45,619 nucleotides of DNA from Bacteriovoracaceae bacterium (GTDB lineage Bacteria; Bdellovibrionota; Bacteriovoracia; Bacteriovoracales; Bacteriovoracaceae), in the NCBI GenBank assembly GCA_003245675.1, contig QKCN01000065.1:1-45619 (forward strand), written 5' to 3'. The position numbers and the translations under genes are program-made. Under the pieces are notes generated by a model. That model was not told the DNA's origin, did not search any database, and saw only the letters and a program-made list of their open reading frames with translations. This document shows, one piece after another, positions 16,827 through 24,967 of this stretch. Position 1 is the first letter of the stretch. The number at the start of each line of letters is the position of its first letter.

Positions 16827-17477
16827 ATATTCCAGTAAATAATTGATGATGGAATTTTCTAAAGCCTCACTGTTTGTGCCTTTCTCTGCCGATATTTGGT
16901 GTATTTCTCTAACCCATTTATAATCTTTTGACTTACTTTTAATGAAGGTCTTGAATTGATGTTGCTCTTTTTGGTTTTTGAGCTTGTCAATTTTATTGAA
17001 AATCAAAAAGGTTTGCAGGGACAAATTTTGTAGATAGTTGCTGAGTAAAAAATCACTTTTTTGTTCTGGATGGCGAGCATCTTGGATATTGATAACAAGA
17101 CTAGCAGCGGGGAGTTCCTGAAAAAAAGTTCCCATCAAATGGTCCCAAGTTTTTTTCATTCCTTTGGAAACACTGGCATAACCATGGCCTGGTAAATCAA
17201 AAGCAAGAAATGTGTGTTTTTCTTTATCTTCACCGTCTGATTGTATTTCAAACGTAAAAACATTGATTTCTCTAGTTCTTCCTGGGGTGTTGGATACACG
17301 CGCAACATTTTTCCCAAAAAGGCAATTGATAAGGGATGATTTTCCAACATTAGAACGACCAACAAAAACAAGAGGAGCTACAGACATATTGAAAATATCT
17401 CTTGCTGATAAAATATCGAGTTCACTTGAAAGACCTCTTAAAAATTTAGTTGATCCTTTGCCAATGCGATATGCCAT
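16818..17477 (-). CDS. engB: Ribosome-biogenesis GTPase EngB (YsxC/YihA)
   Basis: A 219-residue TrmE-Era-EngA-EngB-type GTPase. G1 is VFVGRSNVGKSSLINCLFG, G2 is the NTPGRTREINVF region typical of EngB, G3 is AFDLPGHGYASVSK and G4 is FNKIDKLKNQKEQ. EngB assists assembly of the large ribosomal subunit. ATG 17477 is chosen because GGAGG lies five bases upstream; an earlier in-frame GTG overlaps that Shine-Dalgarno sequence and is unlikely. The N-terminal 25 residues are somewhat longer than the minimal family but usual in related bacteria. It is monocistronic and convergent with the small helical protein gene. Confidence 0.95.
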   Translation of the reverse strand: MAYRIGKGSTKFLRGLSSELDILSARDIFNMSVAPLVFVGRSNVGKSSLINCLFGKNVARVSNTPGRTREINVFTFEIQSDGEDKEKHTFLAFDLPGHGYASVSKGMKKTWDHLMGTFFQELPAASLVINIQDARHPEQKSDFLLSNYLQNLSLQTFLIFNKIDKLKNQKEQHQFKTFIKSKSKDYKWVREIHQISAEKGTNSEALENSIINYLLEYSR

Positions 17478-17588
17478 GTACACCTCCAGAAAAGAAAGTA
17501 TACCAAAATTTCACATCGGAGTAACTAATATTTACGCAAAGCTTGGCATGATCTTTGTAGATGGTCCTCTTCAAAAGAGGAGGCAATT

Positions 17589-18869
17589 ATGTCGCAGGCG
17601 CAAAAGCATTTAGTTGTTATTTCAAACATTGTTCAACACGGAGTTCGTTTGGGTGATGAACTCGTTATATTCCCTCCCGATCGCAAGAGATCAGTTCGTG
17701 CCTTGAACCGAACTTGCTTTCATTTGGCAACAGGAATAAAGAAGACAAATGTTGATATTCCTCTTTTCCACTTGGGGGCAGAAGAATTTAGTTGTGAACT
17801 TCGATTGATTGAAGCAGAGCGCGATGAAGAAAGACGATATATTCTGCGCTCTCTTTCTCCTTATCCCTTCAAAATTAATGGCAACTACAGTTTTTATTCT
17901 TATGTCGAAAGAGGAGATGTTGTTGTAATTGGGCATAGTAAAATTCTATTTCGCAAAAAAATGGAAAGCATGAGGCATCAAGAGTGTGCTATTTTAGGAG
18001 ATGAGAGGTTAATACAGTCAAACATGAGCATTTTGTTAACTGGTGAAACAGGTATCGGAAAGAGCCATTTAGCGAAAGATATTCATCAGCTCTCAGGGCG
18101 AGTTGGTCCTTTTGTTCATATCAACTTATCCGCCTTGGCCAGTGGTTTAATTGAGAGTGAACTTTTTGGGCATGTCAAAGGTGCTTTTACTGGTGCAGAG
18201 CGAGAAAAGAAAGGGGCCATATTGCAAGCGCAGGATGGAACACTTTTTTTGGACGAAGTTGATTCGATTTCATTGGCCTTGCAAACCAAGCTTCTTCTTT
18301 TTTTTGATACGAAGGAAGTGCGCCCCGTTGGAGGAGAGTTTATTCGAAAAAGCAATGCTCGTCTTATCTTAGCCTCTGGTAGAAATTTACGGCCGTTGGT
18401 TGAAGTAGGGAAAATGAGGCGAGATTTTTTCTTTCGATTGACAGCAGGCTTTCAAAAAAACTTAGCTCCACTAAGGGAGCGACCAACTTTTCTTCTTGAG
18501 CATATACGCCTTTTTGAACAAGAACATGATGTTACATTTGCTGCACCTCTTGTGCAGTTTTATCAATCACTTCCTTGGCCAGGAAATTTGAGGCAATTTC
18601 TTGGACATTTACGAAAGAAAAAAGAAATGAGTCGAGGCAGGAAAATTGATTTTGATAATCTTGATGACGAATTGATTTGTAAAAGTTCTGAACTGGGAAG
18701 TTTGGAATCAGATATGCATTCTTTGAAAGAAATTAAAGAAAATTATGCTTATAGAGTTTATGAAAGATTGGAGAAAGATATAAGAGCATGTGCGAGTGTG
18801 CTTAAAATAAGTGATAGAACAGTTCGCAATTTGTTGAAGAAAAAATTAAACACCCAAAATGTCGTGTAG
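17589..18869 (+). CDS. FHA-like sigma-54-dependent transcription activator
   Basis: A 426-residue bacterial enhancer-binding protein. The N-terminal ~125 residues resemble an FHA domain, best seen at its end (PFKINGNYSFYSYVERGDVV, then VIGHSKILFRKK), which would bind phosphothreonine. The central AAA+ domain has Walker A GETGIGKS (152-159), the sigma-54 contact loop GAFTGA (198-203), Walker B GTLFLDEV (217-224) and RRDFFFRLT. The C-terminus has a short Fis-type HTH (ASVLKISDRTVRNLLKKK). So it can open sigma-54 promoters, probably switched by phosphoprotein binding rather than by a receiver domain. GAGGAGG lies 7-8 bases before the ATG. A transmembrane Ser/Thr kinase gene nearby (19843) is a natural partner. 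The end overlaps the opposing gene by 24 bp. Confidence 0.9.
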   Translation: MSQAQKHLVVISNIVQHGVRLGDELVIFPPDRKRSVRALNRTCFHLATGIKKTNVDIPLFHLGAEEFSCELRLIEAERDEERRYILRSLSPYPFKINGNYSFYSYVERGDVVVIGHSKILFRKKMESMRHQECAILGDERLIQSNMSILLTGETGIGKSHLAKDIHQLSGRVGPFVHINLSALASGLIESELFGHVKGAFTGAEREKKGAILQAQDGTLFLDEVDSISLALQTKLLLFFDTKEVRPVGGEFIRKSNARLILASGRNLRPLVEVGKMRRDFFFRLTAGFQKNLAPLRERPTFLLEHIRLFEQEHDVTFAAPLVQFYQSLPWPGNLRQFLGHLRKKKEMSRGRKIDFDNLDDELICKSSELGSLESDMHSLKEIKENYAYRVYERLEKDIRACASVLKISDRTVRNLLKKKLNTQNVV

Positions 18870-19772
18870 GCTGATGTTGATGATTTTCCCTTTTACATGG
18901 CGTTCCTTTAGAAGTTTGGAAAGCTCATCTTGGATTTTTTCTTTAATGATTGTTTTTCCTTCTTGTTCTAGAGGGAAATTGGCCTCGATATTTTCAGTGG
19001 AAAGAACAATGCGATCTCGGACAAGTGGTTCATTGTGTTCCAGAAATTTTATGATGTAGCGATTATCTGAATGGAGAATGACATCCATCGAAAGAAAGCG
19101 AATTGATTGTTGTTGACTTAGGTAAATGGGAAGCTTTATTTGTGGCATGAGAATTTGTTTTCTTTCACCTTTAAAGTAGGCGGGCTTGTCTTTGTAAACC
19201 AATTGAACAGATGCAATTTCTCGCTTGGCCGTTTGTTCAATAATAGATTCAGATGATTTATAAATGACAACTCCGGCAGTTACGAAAACGGCAGAAGCAG
19301 TTGCAAAAATAGCGATTTGTTCCGCAGTGATTTTCCAGAAAAAGGAAGACACTTTGTTAAATTGCATGGAAATGAGAATGGCGAGGAAAGATAAAATGCG
19401 CTGTAATTGGGTTTTTAGGCGTCCATCTTTAGCCCCTTCAAATTTCGCCACGCCTGTTTTGTGAATTGTTTCTGCTTGAGAAGTTTGTTTTTTCTCTTTG
19501 ATTTCTTTTCTTTTGGCCCATGCTTTTTGGAGTTTTTGTATCTTATTAATTGGCCAAAAGATAAAGGAAGTTATTTTATTGATACATTTGTCAGAAAAAC
19601 GCTTGATTCTGTTGATTTGCGAGATAAAGAAATTGCGAATCGGTGCAGGTATCTTCTTGTAAAAAGAAGCATAAGCATTGTTAAATTTCCGTTCCCATCG
19701 TTTTATTGTTCGCACAATATCCCCTTCGCTAGTTTTCTTATCGGACTTTTCTAAGAAAACTTTAAAAATCAT
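18846..19772 (-). CDS. Basic single-pass membrane protein, weakly FliL-like C-terminus
   Basis: About 308 residues from ATG 19772. An upstream in-frame extension to 19874 would run into the divergent kinase gene and is not favoured; no clear ribosome-binding site marks either. The first ~150 residues are rich in Lys and aromatic residues with amphipathic helices. One strong membrane span lies near residues 168-188 (IAIFATASAVFVTAGVVIYK). The ~120 residues after it would be periplasmic, and the final part (VRDRIVLSTENIEANFPLE, then IIKEKIQDELSKLLKERHVK) has the spacing seen in FliL, whose C-terminus lies near the flagellar stator. FliL proteins are normally about 160-200 residues, so this is long and the assignment weak. 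Lies between the FHA/sigma-54 activator and the kinase. Confidence 0.7.
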   Translation of the reverse strand: MIFKVFLEKSDKKTSEGDIVRTIKRWERKFNNAYASFYKKIPAPIRNFFISQINRIKRFSDKCINKITSFIFWPINKIQKLQKAWAKRKEIKEKKQTSQAETIHKTGVAKFEGAKDGRLKTQLQRILSFLAILISMQFNKVSSFFWKITAEQIAIFATASAVFVTAGVVIYKSSESIIEQTAKREIASVQLVYKDKPAYFKGERKQILMPQIKLPIYLSQQQSIRFLSMDVILHSDNRYIIKFLEHNEPLVRDRIVLSTENIEANFPLEQEGKTIIKEKIQDELSKLLKERHVKGKIINISLHDILGV

Positions 19773-19842
19773 TGATTCGCATAAAGTTTCTATTAAAGAA
19801 AATAGCCAGTTTGCCGATGAGTCAGATGCGAGGAGACTATTT

Positions 19843-21828
19843 ATGAGCGATAACAATGTAAGTCCTAAACTCAAAAGATTCGGTAAGTACCTGTTATTAG
19901 ACCATCTGGTTGATGGAGGGATGGCCGAAATTTACCGCGCACGTTATTTAAGTGAGCAGGCGGGAAAAATTGTGGCCATAAAAATGGTTCAGCCGCAGTT
20001 TTCCAAGGATCCTCAATTTCAGACTATGTTTATGGATGAAATTAAGATCATGTTTGGATTGCAGCATCCCAATATCACACAGACTTACGAATATGGGATG
20101 AAAAGCAAGCGACTCTTTACGGCCATGGAATATGTTCATGGAAAAAATTTGAAAGAGTATTTGGACCGTTTGAGTTCTAAGAAATATGTTTTTCCTGTTG
20201 AAATTAGTGTTTATATTATTTCTCAAGTTTGCCAAGGTCTTACTTATGCCCATAACTTTGCAGATCAATTGAGTGGTAAAAAATTAAATCTTATTCACCG
20301 TGATATATCTCCCCATAATATTATGTTGACCTATGATGGTGCGGTTAAGGTGATCGATTTTGGGATTGCCAAAGCGGAGACCAACTCCGAGGCAACTCAG
20401 GCGGGAACGATTAAAGGAAAGCTTTCCTATTTGGCACCTGAATATTTAGATGGATTGGATTTGGATCATCGCTATGATCAATTTGCAGTAGGAATTACTC
20501 TTTGGGAAATGTTGTGCTCTCGCAAGTTGTTCACTGCGAATAATGACCTTGCTGTGTTGAAAAAAATTCAGGCATGCAAAATTAGTCCACCATCTTCGAT
20601 TAATCCAAATGTTCCACCAGAATTGGATGAAATTGTGATGAAGGCTCTGTCCAAGGATCGCAATCTTCGTTATGAGAACATGGATAAGTTTAATAGAGCA
20701 CTTGTTAAGTTTCTCTATTCGAGCTATCCCGATTTTAATAATACTGACTTGTCATATTTTTCCAAAGAGCTTTTTAAAGAAGAGATCAGTGGCGATCTTA
20801 AAAAGTTTGCAGAATTTGGAAAAATTGATATGGCACCTTATCTTGCTGATTTGAAAAGAGAAGAAGAAGGGGGCAAGAGTGCTGCAGAAGGTGGTGCAGG
20901 TGCACCCTCCGCTTCTCCTGCCAGCTCAGGAGCTCAAGCGGGAGAAGCAACGCGCACGACAACTCGTCGAGTTTTGGAGTTAGATCTCAATGCTCATGAC
21001 TCAGGTGCGACAGGTAAACTCGTCTTGGATGGGGGAAGCGCCAAAAAAAGTGGAGCGACTCAGGTTCGGCAGGTCAGCGGAGGTGCTAGTTCAGCGGCAA
21101 AGGCTTCCAGCAAGACAAAAACGCAGGCAGCGAAACGGCCTCCATCGCGCAAAAGGCAAACAGAGGAGAAGGAGGAAGCTTCTTCTGGTGGAGGAGCTAA
21201 AATAATAATAATTATTGCAGCTTCACTTGCTTTGTTTGCGTATATGAAACCAGATTTGGTGAAACAGTATACTGGTGTCGATATTGCCAAAATGATTGGT
21301 AAAGAAGCGAAGGTCGCACAAGGAACTGTTGGGCAGGAGCAAAATCAAAAAGGTCGTCAAATTGCTGCAGAAACAGAAAAAGAGCCAGCCGCCAAACCAC
21401 CTGGCGAAGTACAGTTTGAGGGGCTTGATTTTTATATGGAGACTTTTATCGATGGGAAGAGTGTGCCCATTGCTGGAAATATGATTAATTTGCCTTATGG
21501 AGAGCATCGTTTAAAAGTTGTAAAAAAAGATCATCTTCCTTATTTGGTGACAATTGAATTATCCGAACTTGAGAATATGAAGGTCGTTAAAATACCTCCT
21601 TTGAAAGAAGCAGTTTATGGCGCCCTTTCCACGGCCAATAACTTCCGTCCAGGAGATACTTTAATTTTGGATGTTGCTGGAGAAAAACTTGAAAAAGAGT
21701 TGCCGGTGCGAGGTTTAAGATTGCCGGCCGGTGAGTATGTGGGCACGGTGCGCGATAAAATTCTTGGAACAGAAAAAGAGATTGAATTTACTATTCAAGA
21801 AAATAAAAACTTTTTCTTAGAAGAATAA
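19843..21828 (+). CDS. Transmembrane Ser/Thr protein kinase with PEGA-like C-terminus
   Basis: A 661-residue Hanks-type kinase. The start is ATG 19843, with AGGAGA six bases upstream; the longer frame to 19678 lacks such a signal and overlaps the opposite gene. Kinase motifs: YLLLDHLVDGGMAEIYRARY (glycine loop), VAIKMV (Lys47), IHRDISPHNIML (catalytic loop, with S instead of K after HRDI as in many bacterial kinases), KVIDFGIAK (DFG), APEYLDG. A ~150-residue low-complexity Ala/Gly/Ser/Lys linker follows, then one membrane helix (IIIIIAASLALFAYM), then an outside domain with PYGEHRLKVVKKDHLPYL, like a PEGA repeat. It probably senses an envelope signal and phosphorylates cytoplasmic targets, possibly the FHA activator nearby. 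A bidirectional terminator follows. Confidence 0.93.
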   Translation: MSDNNVSPKLKRFGKYLLLDHLVDGGMAEIYRARYLSEQAGKIVAIKMVQPQFSKDPQFQTMFMDEIKIMFGLQHPNITQTYEYGMKSKRLFTAMEYVHGKNLKEYLDRLSSKKYVFPVEISVYIISQVCQGLTYAHNFADQLSGKKLNLIHRDISPHNIMLTYDGAVKVIDFGIAKAETNSEATQAGTIKGKLSYLAPEYLDGLDLDHRYDQFAVGITLWEMLCSRKLFTANNDLAVLKKIQACKISPPSSINPNVPPELDEIVMKALSKDRNLRYENMDKFNRALVKFLYSSYPDFNNTDLSYFSKELFKEEISGDLKKFAEFGKIDMAPYLADLKREEEGGKSAAEGGAGAPSASPASSGAQAGEATRTTTRRVLELDLNAHDSGATGKLVLDGGSAKKSGATQVRQVSGGASSAAKASSKTKTQAAKRPPSRKRQTEEKEEASSGGGAKIIIIIAASLALFAYMKPDLVKQYTGVDIAKMIGKEAKVAQGTVGQEQNQKGRQIAAETEKEPAAKPPGEVQFEGLDFYMETFIDGKSVPIAGNMINLPYGEHRLKVVKKDHLPYLVTIELSELENMKVVKIPPLKEAVYGALSTANNFRPGDTLILDVAGEKLEKELPVRGLRLPAGEYVGTVRDKILGTEKEIEFTIQENKNFFLEE

Positions 21829-21847
21829 TTTATACCAGACATTTAAA

Positions 21848-21880
21848 TAAAAAAAGCAGTCCATGAGACTGCTTTTTTTT
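21848..21880. terminator. Bidirectional intrinsic terminator
   Basis: AGCAGTC (21855-21861) pairs with GACTGCT (21867-21873), extended by A- and T-tracts on both sides. It lies between the kinase gene and the convergent queD gene, whose stop codon it touches. Confidence 0.9.
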
Positions 21881-22346
21881 ATTGGGCATAAGCTTTAATT
21901 ATTTCTGGATCTTTGGGATCAAGAGATACTTCGACAAAGGCATTTTCCGTTTCATAAAAAACAATTTTATGAGCAATTACTCCCGTACCTTTAAGTTCTT
22001 GTGGGCAAACATTATAAAGTAAATAGCGAGCCAAATTTTCAGCGGTAGGATTGTAGGGGAGAATGAATAATGGTTTATTGTGAGGAGCTGTTTCTAAGAG
22101 TTCAATTACTTTCTCGTCGTGCTCATTAATAATCATTGTGTGATCCCAATGAGTGTCGACCCAGCCACCAATTTTTTCTTTAAGCACTGAAAAATCGACA
22201 ATGCGGCCAAGTTCATCTAGTTGGTCAATCGGGGTCGCATAAACAAAAATAATCCCATTGTGACCATGAAGATTGGCACACTTGTTTTCGTGATTCATTA
22301 CCCGATGTCCATAACAGAAATGTATTTTGCGGCTACAACTTTCCAT
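21879..22346 (-). CDS. queD: 6-carboxy-5,6,7,8-tetrahydropterin synthase (QueD/PTPS family)
   Basis: A 155-residue enzyme of the tunnelling-fold PTPS/QueD family. KIHFCYGHRVMNHENKCANL carries the first zinc His and the catalytic Cys, followed at once by HGHNG with the other two zinc histidines. GRIVDFSVLK, DHTMIINEHDE and NPTAENLARYLLY, and a C-terminal YETENAFVEV glutamate, match the family. The reaction turns dihydroneopterin triphosphate into carboxytetrahydropterin, the second step towards queuosine; the other que genes are not here. Last gene of a probable minus-strand operon after the lipoprotein gene (8 bp gap). Confidence 0.93.
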   Translation of the reverse strand: MESCSRKIHFCYGHRVMNHENKCANLHGHNGIIFVYATPIDQLDELGRIVDFSVLKEKIGGWVDTHWDHTMIINEHDEKVIELLETAPHNKPLFILPYNPTAENLARYLLYNVCPQELKGTGVIAHKIVFYETENAFVEVSLDPKDPEIIKAYAQ

Positions 22347-22353
22347 AATTCAC

Positions 22354-22869
22354 CTACAAATTGATTGCAGCTTCTGCATAGTTGGGGAGGTGGAAGCGCA
22401 ATTTGCTGGTCGTGCCAATTTCTCGGCAAAATCCAACGACTCTATATTGCATCAACGCTTTTTGCGAAAACTCAGGATGACCCTTTAGGTTATGGGTAAA
22501 AGAAGGAATTTGTTGATCGCTATATCCATTCTCTTTCATTTGGTCTTTAAAATCAGACTTTTTGATATTGCCTTCTAGGGCCGTGTAGACCAGGGCCACC
22601 AAATATTGATGGCAGTTGCTTATGCTTCGCTGCTCTTCACTTGAAAACCAATTATAAAAAGGGGATTTTTTATCAACGGTATAGATGAGTGCATCAACTT
22701 CAAGACTGAGTTCTTTAAACCAAGACACTCTTTTAAAAGTTAATCGGTCACTCCATTCTTTATCGTTAAAGCGTCCACCTTGAAAACTCAAATCGCCCGT
22801 CTGAATCATATTGTGAGATAAGGAAGAACAAGCTACGCAAAAAATAAGAAAAATCAAAAGTCTTTTCAT
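22354..22869 (-). CDS. Putative small lipoprotein
   Basis: About 171 residues from ATG 22869, with AGGTG about eight bases upstream; an in-frame GTG overlaps that site. The N-terminus is a lipoprotein signal (KRLLIFLIFCVACSS) with cysteine in a V-A-C lipobox, so the mature protein should be lipidated and membrane-anchored. The mature part is mixed alpha/beta with two further cysteines (NCHQYL and GFCREIG) that may pair. No known family recognised. It sits 11 bp after the GYF/PilZ gene and 8 bp before queD, which indicates co-transcription but not shared function. Confidence 0.75.
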   Translation of the reverse strand: MKRLLIFLIFCVACSSLSHNMIQTGDLSFQGGRFNDKEWSDRLTFKRVSWFKELSLEVDALIYTVDKKSPFYNWFSSEEQRSISNCHQYLVALVYTALEGNIKKSDFKDQMKENGYSDQQIPSFTHNLKGHPEFSQKALMQYRVVGFCREIGTTSKLRFHLPNYAEAAINL

Positions 22870-22880
22870 GAAATACACAC

Positions 22881-23681
22881 CTATTCTTCACTGGAAATGT
22901 AGGACTGAATGGCCGTCTTGGCTTCATCTGTTAAAGCTAAAAAGCGGAAGCTAAAACCTTGACCACCATCAAGCAAGCGAACAATTTTTCCAGAGGCGAC
23001 AAAGCAATAGTCGCTGTTCTCTGGATGAACATTTATGGAAATTTGTTCTCCAGGTTTTCCAGGAAATTCATGGACCAGAACTTGCATGCCTCCAACTGAA
23101 ATATCACGGCAGGTTCCTTCAAAAAGTTCTGATTGATTATGAAAAAACATGCGAGCAACAAAAGGTTTGCGGAGATTTGATCTTTTTTCAGGAAGCGTCG
23201 GAGGCGCTTCATTGAACACTTTTTCATAAAAGGGAAGTGCGGCCAAGTATTCCCAGTCGCTCATCCCTGGAGTGAAAACTTGTGTCTTGGCATTGATGCG
23301 TTTTTCTTTAAATAGTCGTTTAAGAATATCAATTGAATATGGTCCATATTCAGCATCTGCCGCTTGCCCTCTATCTTTTCCTATTTTGATTGTGAATTTT
23401 CTTTTATCAAAAGGGACTTGCGAGACATCAAAAATAGGAGGCTCATCAGTGGCGGAGACTTCTTCTGTTTCGTCTTCTGAAATTTCAGTGGCCTCTTCTC
23501 CGGCAGCAAGAAAGGATTGAAATTCTTCTACGTCTTTGAGTTTTTGCCAGTTTTCTAAGCCTTTAGTCCAAACGTAGTCGTCTTCACCTAATAGTCCAGC
23601 CTTGATTTTTTCGATCAGCTCTTTTGCCTCAACTGGTCCTTGTCTTTCGCCATTTTCGACATAATACCAATTGTTTTCCAT
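22881..23681 (-). CDS. Two GYF_2-like domains plus PilZ domain protein
   Basis: A 266-residue cytoplasmic protein starting at ATG 23681 (AAGGGG seven bases upstream; the longer frame to 23699 has no such signal). It begins with a GYF_2-like domain (NNWYYVENGERQGPVEAKEL, and VWTKGLENWQKL). A second, more diverged copy follows at about 95-155 (AEYGPYSIDILKRLFKEKRI, and TPGMSDWEYLAAL). The last ~110 residues form a PilZ domain (RKPFVARMFF, CRDISVGGMQVLV, GFSFRFLAL). The PilZ start has R-K in place of RxxxR, so c-di-GMP binding is uncertain. GYF_2 modules are thought to bind peptides or membranes, so this looks like a second-messenger adaptor. First gene of the lipoprotein-queD operon. Confidence 0.87.
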   Translation of the reverse strand: MENNWYYVENGERQGPVEAKELIEKIKAGLLGEDDYVWTKGLENWQKLKDVEEFQSFLAAGEEATEISEDETEEVSATDEPPIFDVSQVPFDKRKFTIKIGKDRGQAADAEYGPYSIDILKRLFKEKRINAKTQVFTPGMSDWEYLAALPFYEKVFNEAPPTLPEKRSNLRKPFVARMFFHNQSELFEGTCRDISVGGMQVLVHEFPGKPGEQISINVHPENSDYCFVASGKIVRLLDGGQGFSFRFLALTDEAKTAIQSYISSEE

Positions 23682-23784
23682 AGGAATCCCCTTGCCCAAA
23701 TTTAAATACTATTATTTGGATGATATTTTAACCCAACCACGTTATTATCACCTAACTAGGGTAAATTTTGCATTAAGTTTTTTT

Positions 23785-24966
23785 ATGAATAATCAACTGC
23801 GGATCTGTTTATATTTTCAGGTGCATCAGCCTCTTCGCTTGCGAAGAGATATAAATATTTTTTCGGAGCTTGAGAGCTTGAGAAGTATTTACGATGAGAC
23901 ACTCAATCAAGAGATTATTCGGAAAGTGGAAGCAAAGTGTTATTTGCCCATGAATGGCCTCTTAGAGCGTTTAAGTGAGAAATTGGGAACTAAATTTAAA
24001 GCAGCCTTTAGCTTTTCTGGAGTTTTACTCGAACAGCTGGATTCTAAGGTGCTGGAATCATTTAGTGAACTGTTGCGGCGCAATTCTTTTGAGCTTTTAA
24101 CGGAAACCTATTTTCACTCACTTTCTTTTTTGTTTTCTAAGGATTTATTTGTTCAAGAGGTAGAAGCACATCGCCGGATGATGCTTGAGAAACTAGGTGC
24201 GGAGCCTGTTCCTGTATTTAGACACACTGAGTTGATTTATGCCGATGAGCTTAGTCAATGGGTGAAAGAGCAAGGGATGATTGGTGTTTTGGCCGAAGGT
24301 GCACAAGAACGATTTGGGCCTAAATTTCCTGTTTCTTTGCATGGTCTTCCTGTTTTATTAAAAAATTATGTGCGCTCTGATGATATCGCTTTCCGTTTTT
24401 CCAATAAGAAATGGAAGCATTACCCTTTAACTCCGAAAAAATATTTAAAACTACTGCAAGAAGAATCTCAAAAAGGAAATTCAACTTTTAATTTATTCAT
24501 GGATTATGAAACCTTTGGTGAACACCAATGGGACGATACAGGTATTTTTGATTTTTTTGCAGAATTTGTAGAGCTCTTTTTGGCCGAAGGAGGGGAGTTT
24601 ATCCTTCCTTCTGAACAGGCCATAGAAATTGCAAAAAGCAAATCGCAAACACTCTACTCTTGTCCTGAATATTCTTCTTGGGCCGATGAAGACAGAGATC
24701 TCTCTGCTTGGATGGGCAATGATATGCAGAAACAGGCTTTGGAATTGCTCTATAGTTCATGGCCAAAAGTTTTAAATTCTGGCAATGAGCTTCTCATTTC
24801 TTGTTGGAAGCGCTTAATGACCTCGGATCATTTTTACTACATGTCGACTAAAGGAGAAGGGGATGGAGCCATTCACAATTACTTTAGTCCCTACGATACT
24901 CCATATGAAGCATTTGTTTATTTTACCAATGCTTATCAATTTTTAATGAGTCACTTGGATTCGTAA
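23785..24966 (+). CDS. Glycoside hydrolase family 57 (alpha-amylase/glucanotransferase type)
   Basis: A 393-residue GH57 enzyme from ATG 23785 (longer in-frame extension to 23671 would cross the promoter region of the divergent gene). All the family regions are seen: YFQVHQPLRLRR (region 1), the LTETYFHSLSFLF stretch (region 2), FRHTELIYADEL with the nucleophile Glu (region 3), FMDYETFGEHQW with the acid/base Asp (region 4) and SSWADEDRDLSAWMGND (region 5). No signal peptide, so it should act in the cytoplasm on alpha-glucans such as glycogen or maltodextrin. No glycogen genes adjoin, apart from pgi at the far end of the window. The next, opposite-strand gene ends only 1 bp away. Confidence 0.92.
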   Translation: MNNQLRICLYFQVHQPLRLRRDINIFSELESLRSIYDETLNQEIIRKVEAKCYLPMNGLLERLSEKLGTKFKAAFSFSGVLLEQLDSKVLESFSELLRRNSFELLTETYFHSLSFLFSKDLFVQEVEAHRRMMLEKLGAEPVPVFRHTELIYADELSQWVKEQGMIGVLAEGAQERFGPKFPVSLHGLPVLLKNYVRSDDIAFRFSNKKWKHYPLTPKKYLKLLQEESQKGNSTFNLFMDYETFGEHQWDDTGIFDFFAEFVELFLAEGGEFILPSEQAIEIAKSKSQTLYSCPEYSSWADEDRDLSAWMGNDMQKQALELLYSSWPKVLNSGNELLISCWKRLMTSDHFYYMSTKGEGDGAIHNYFSPYDTPYEAFVYFTNAYQFLMSHLDS

Positions 24967-24967
24967 T

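Noticed and set aside
19678-19842. An N-terminal extension of the Ser/Thr kinase
   Set aside because: It overlaps the coding part of the divergent gene, and AGGAGA before ATG 19843 gives a normal kinase N-terminus.
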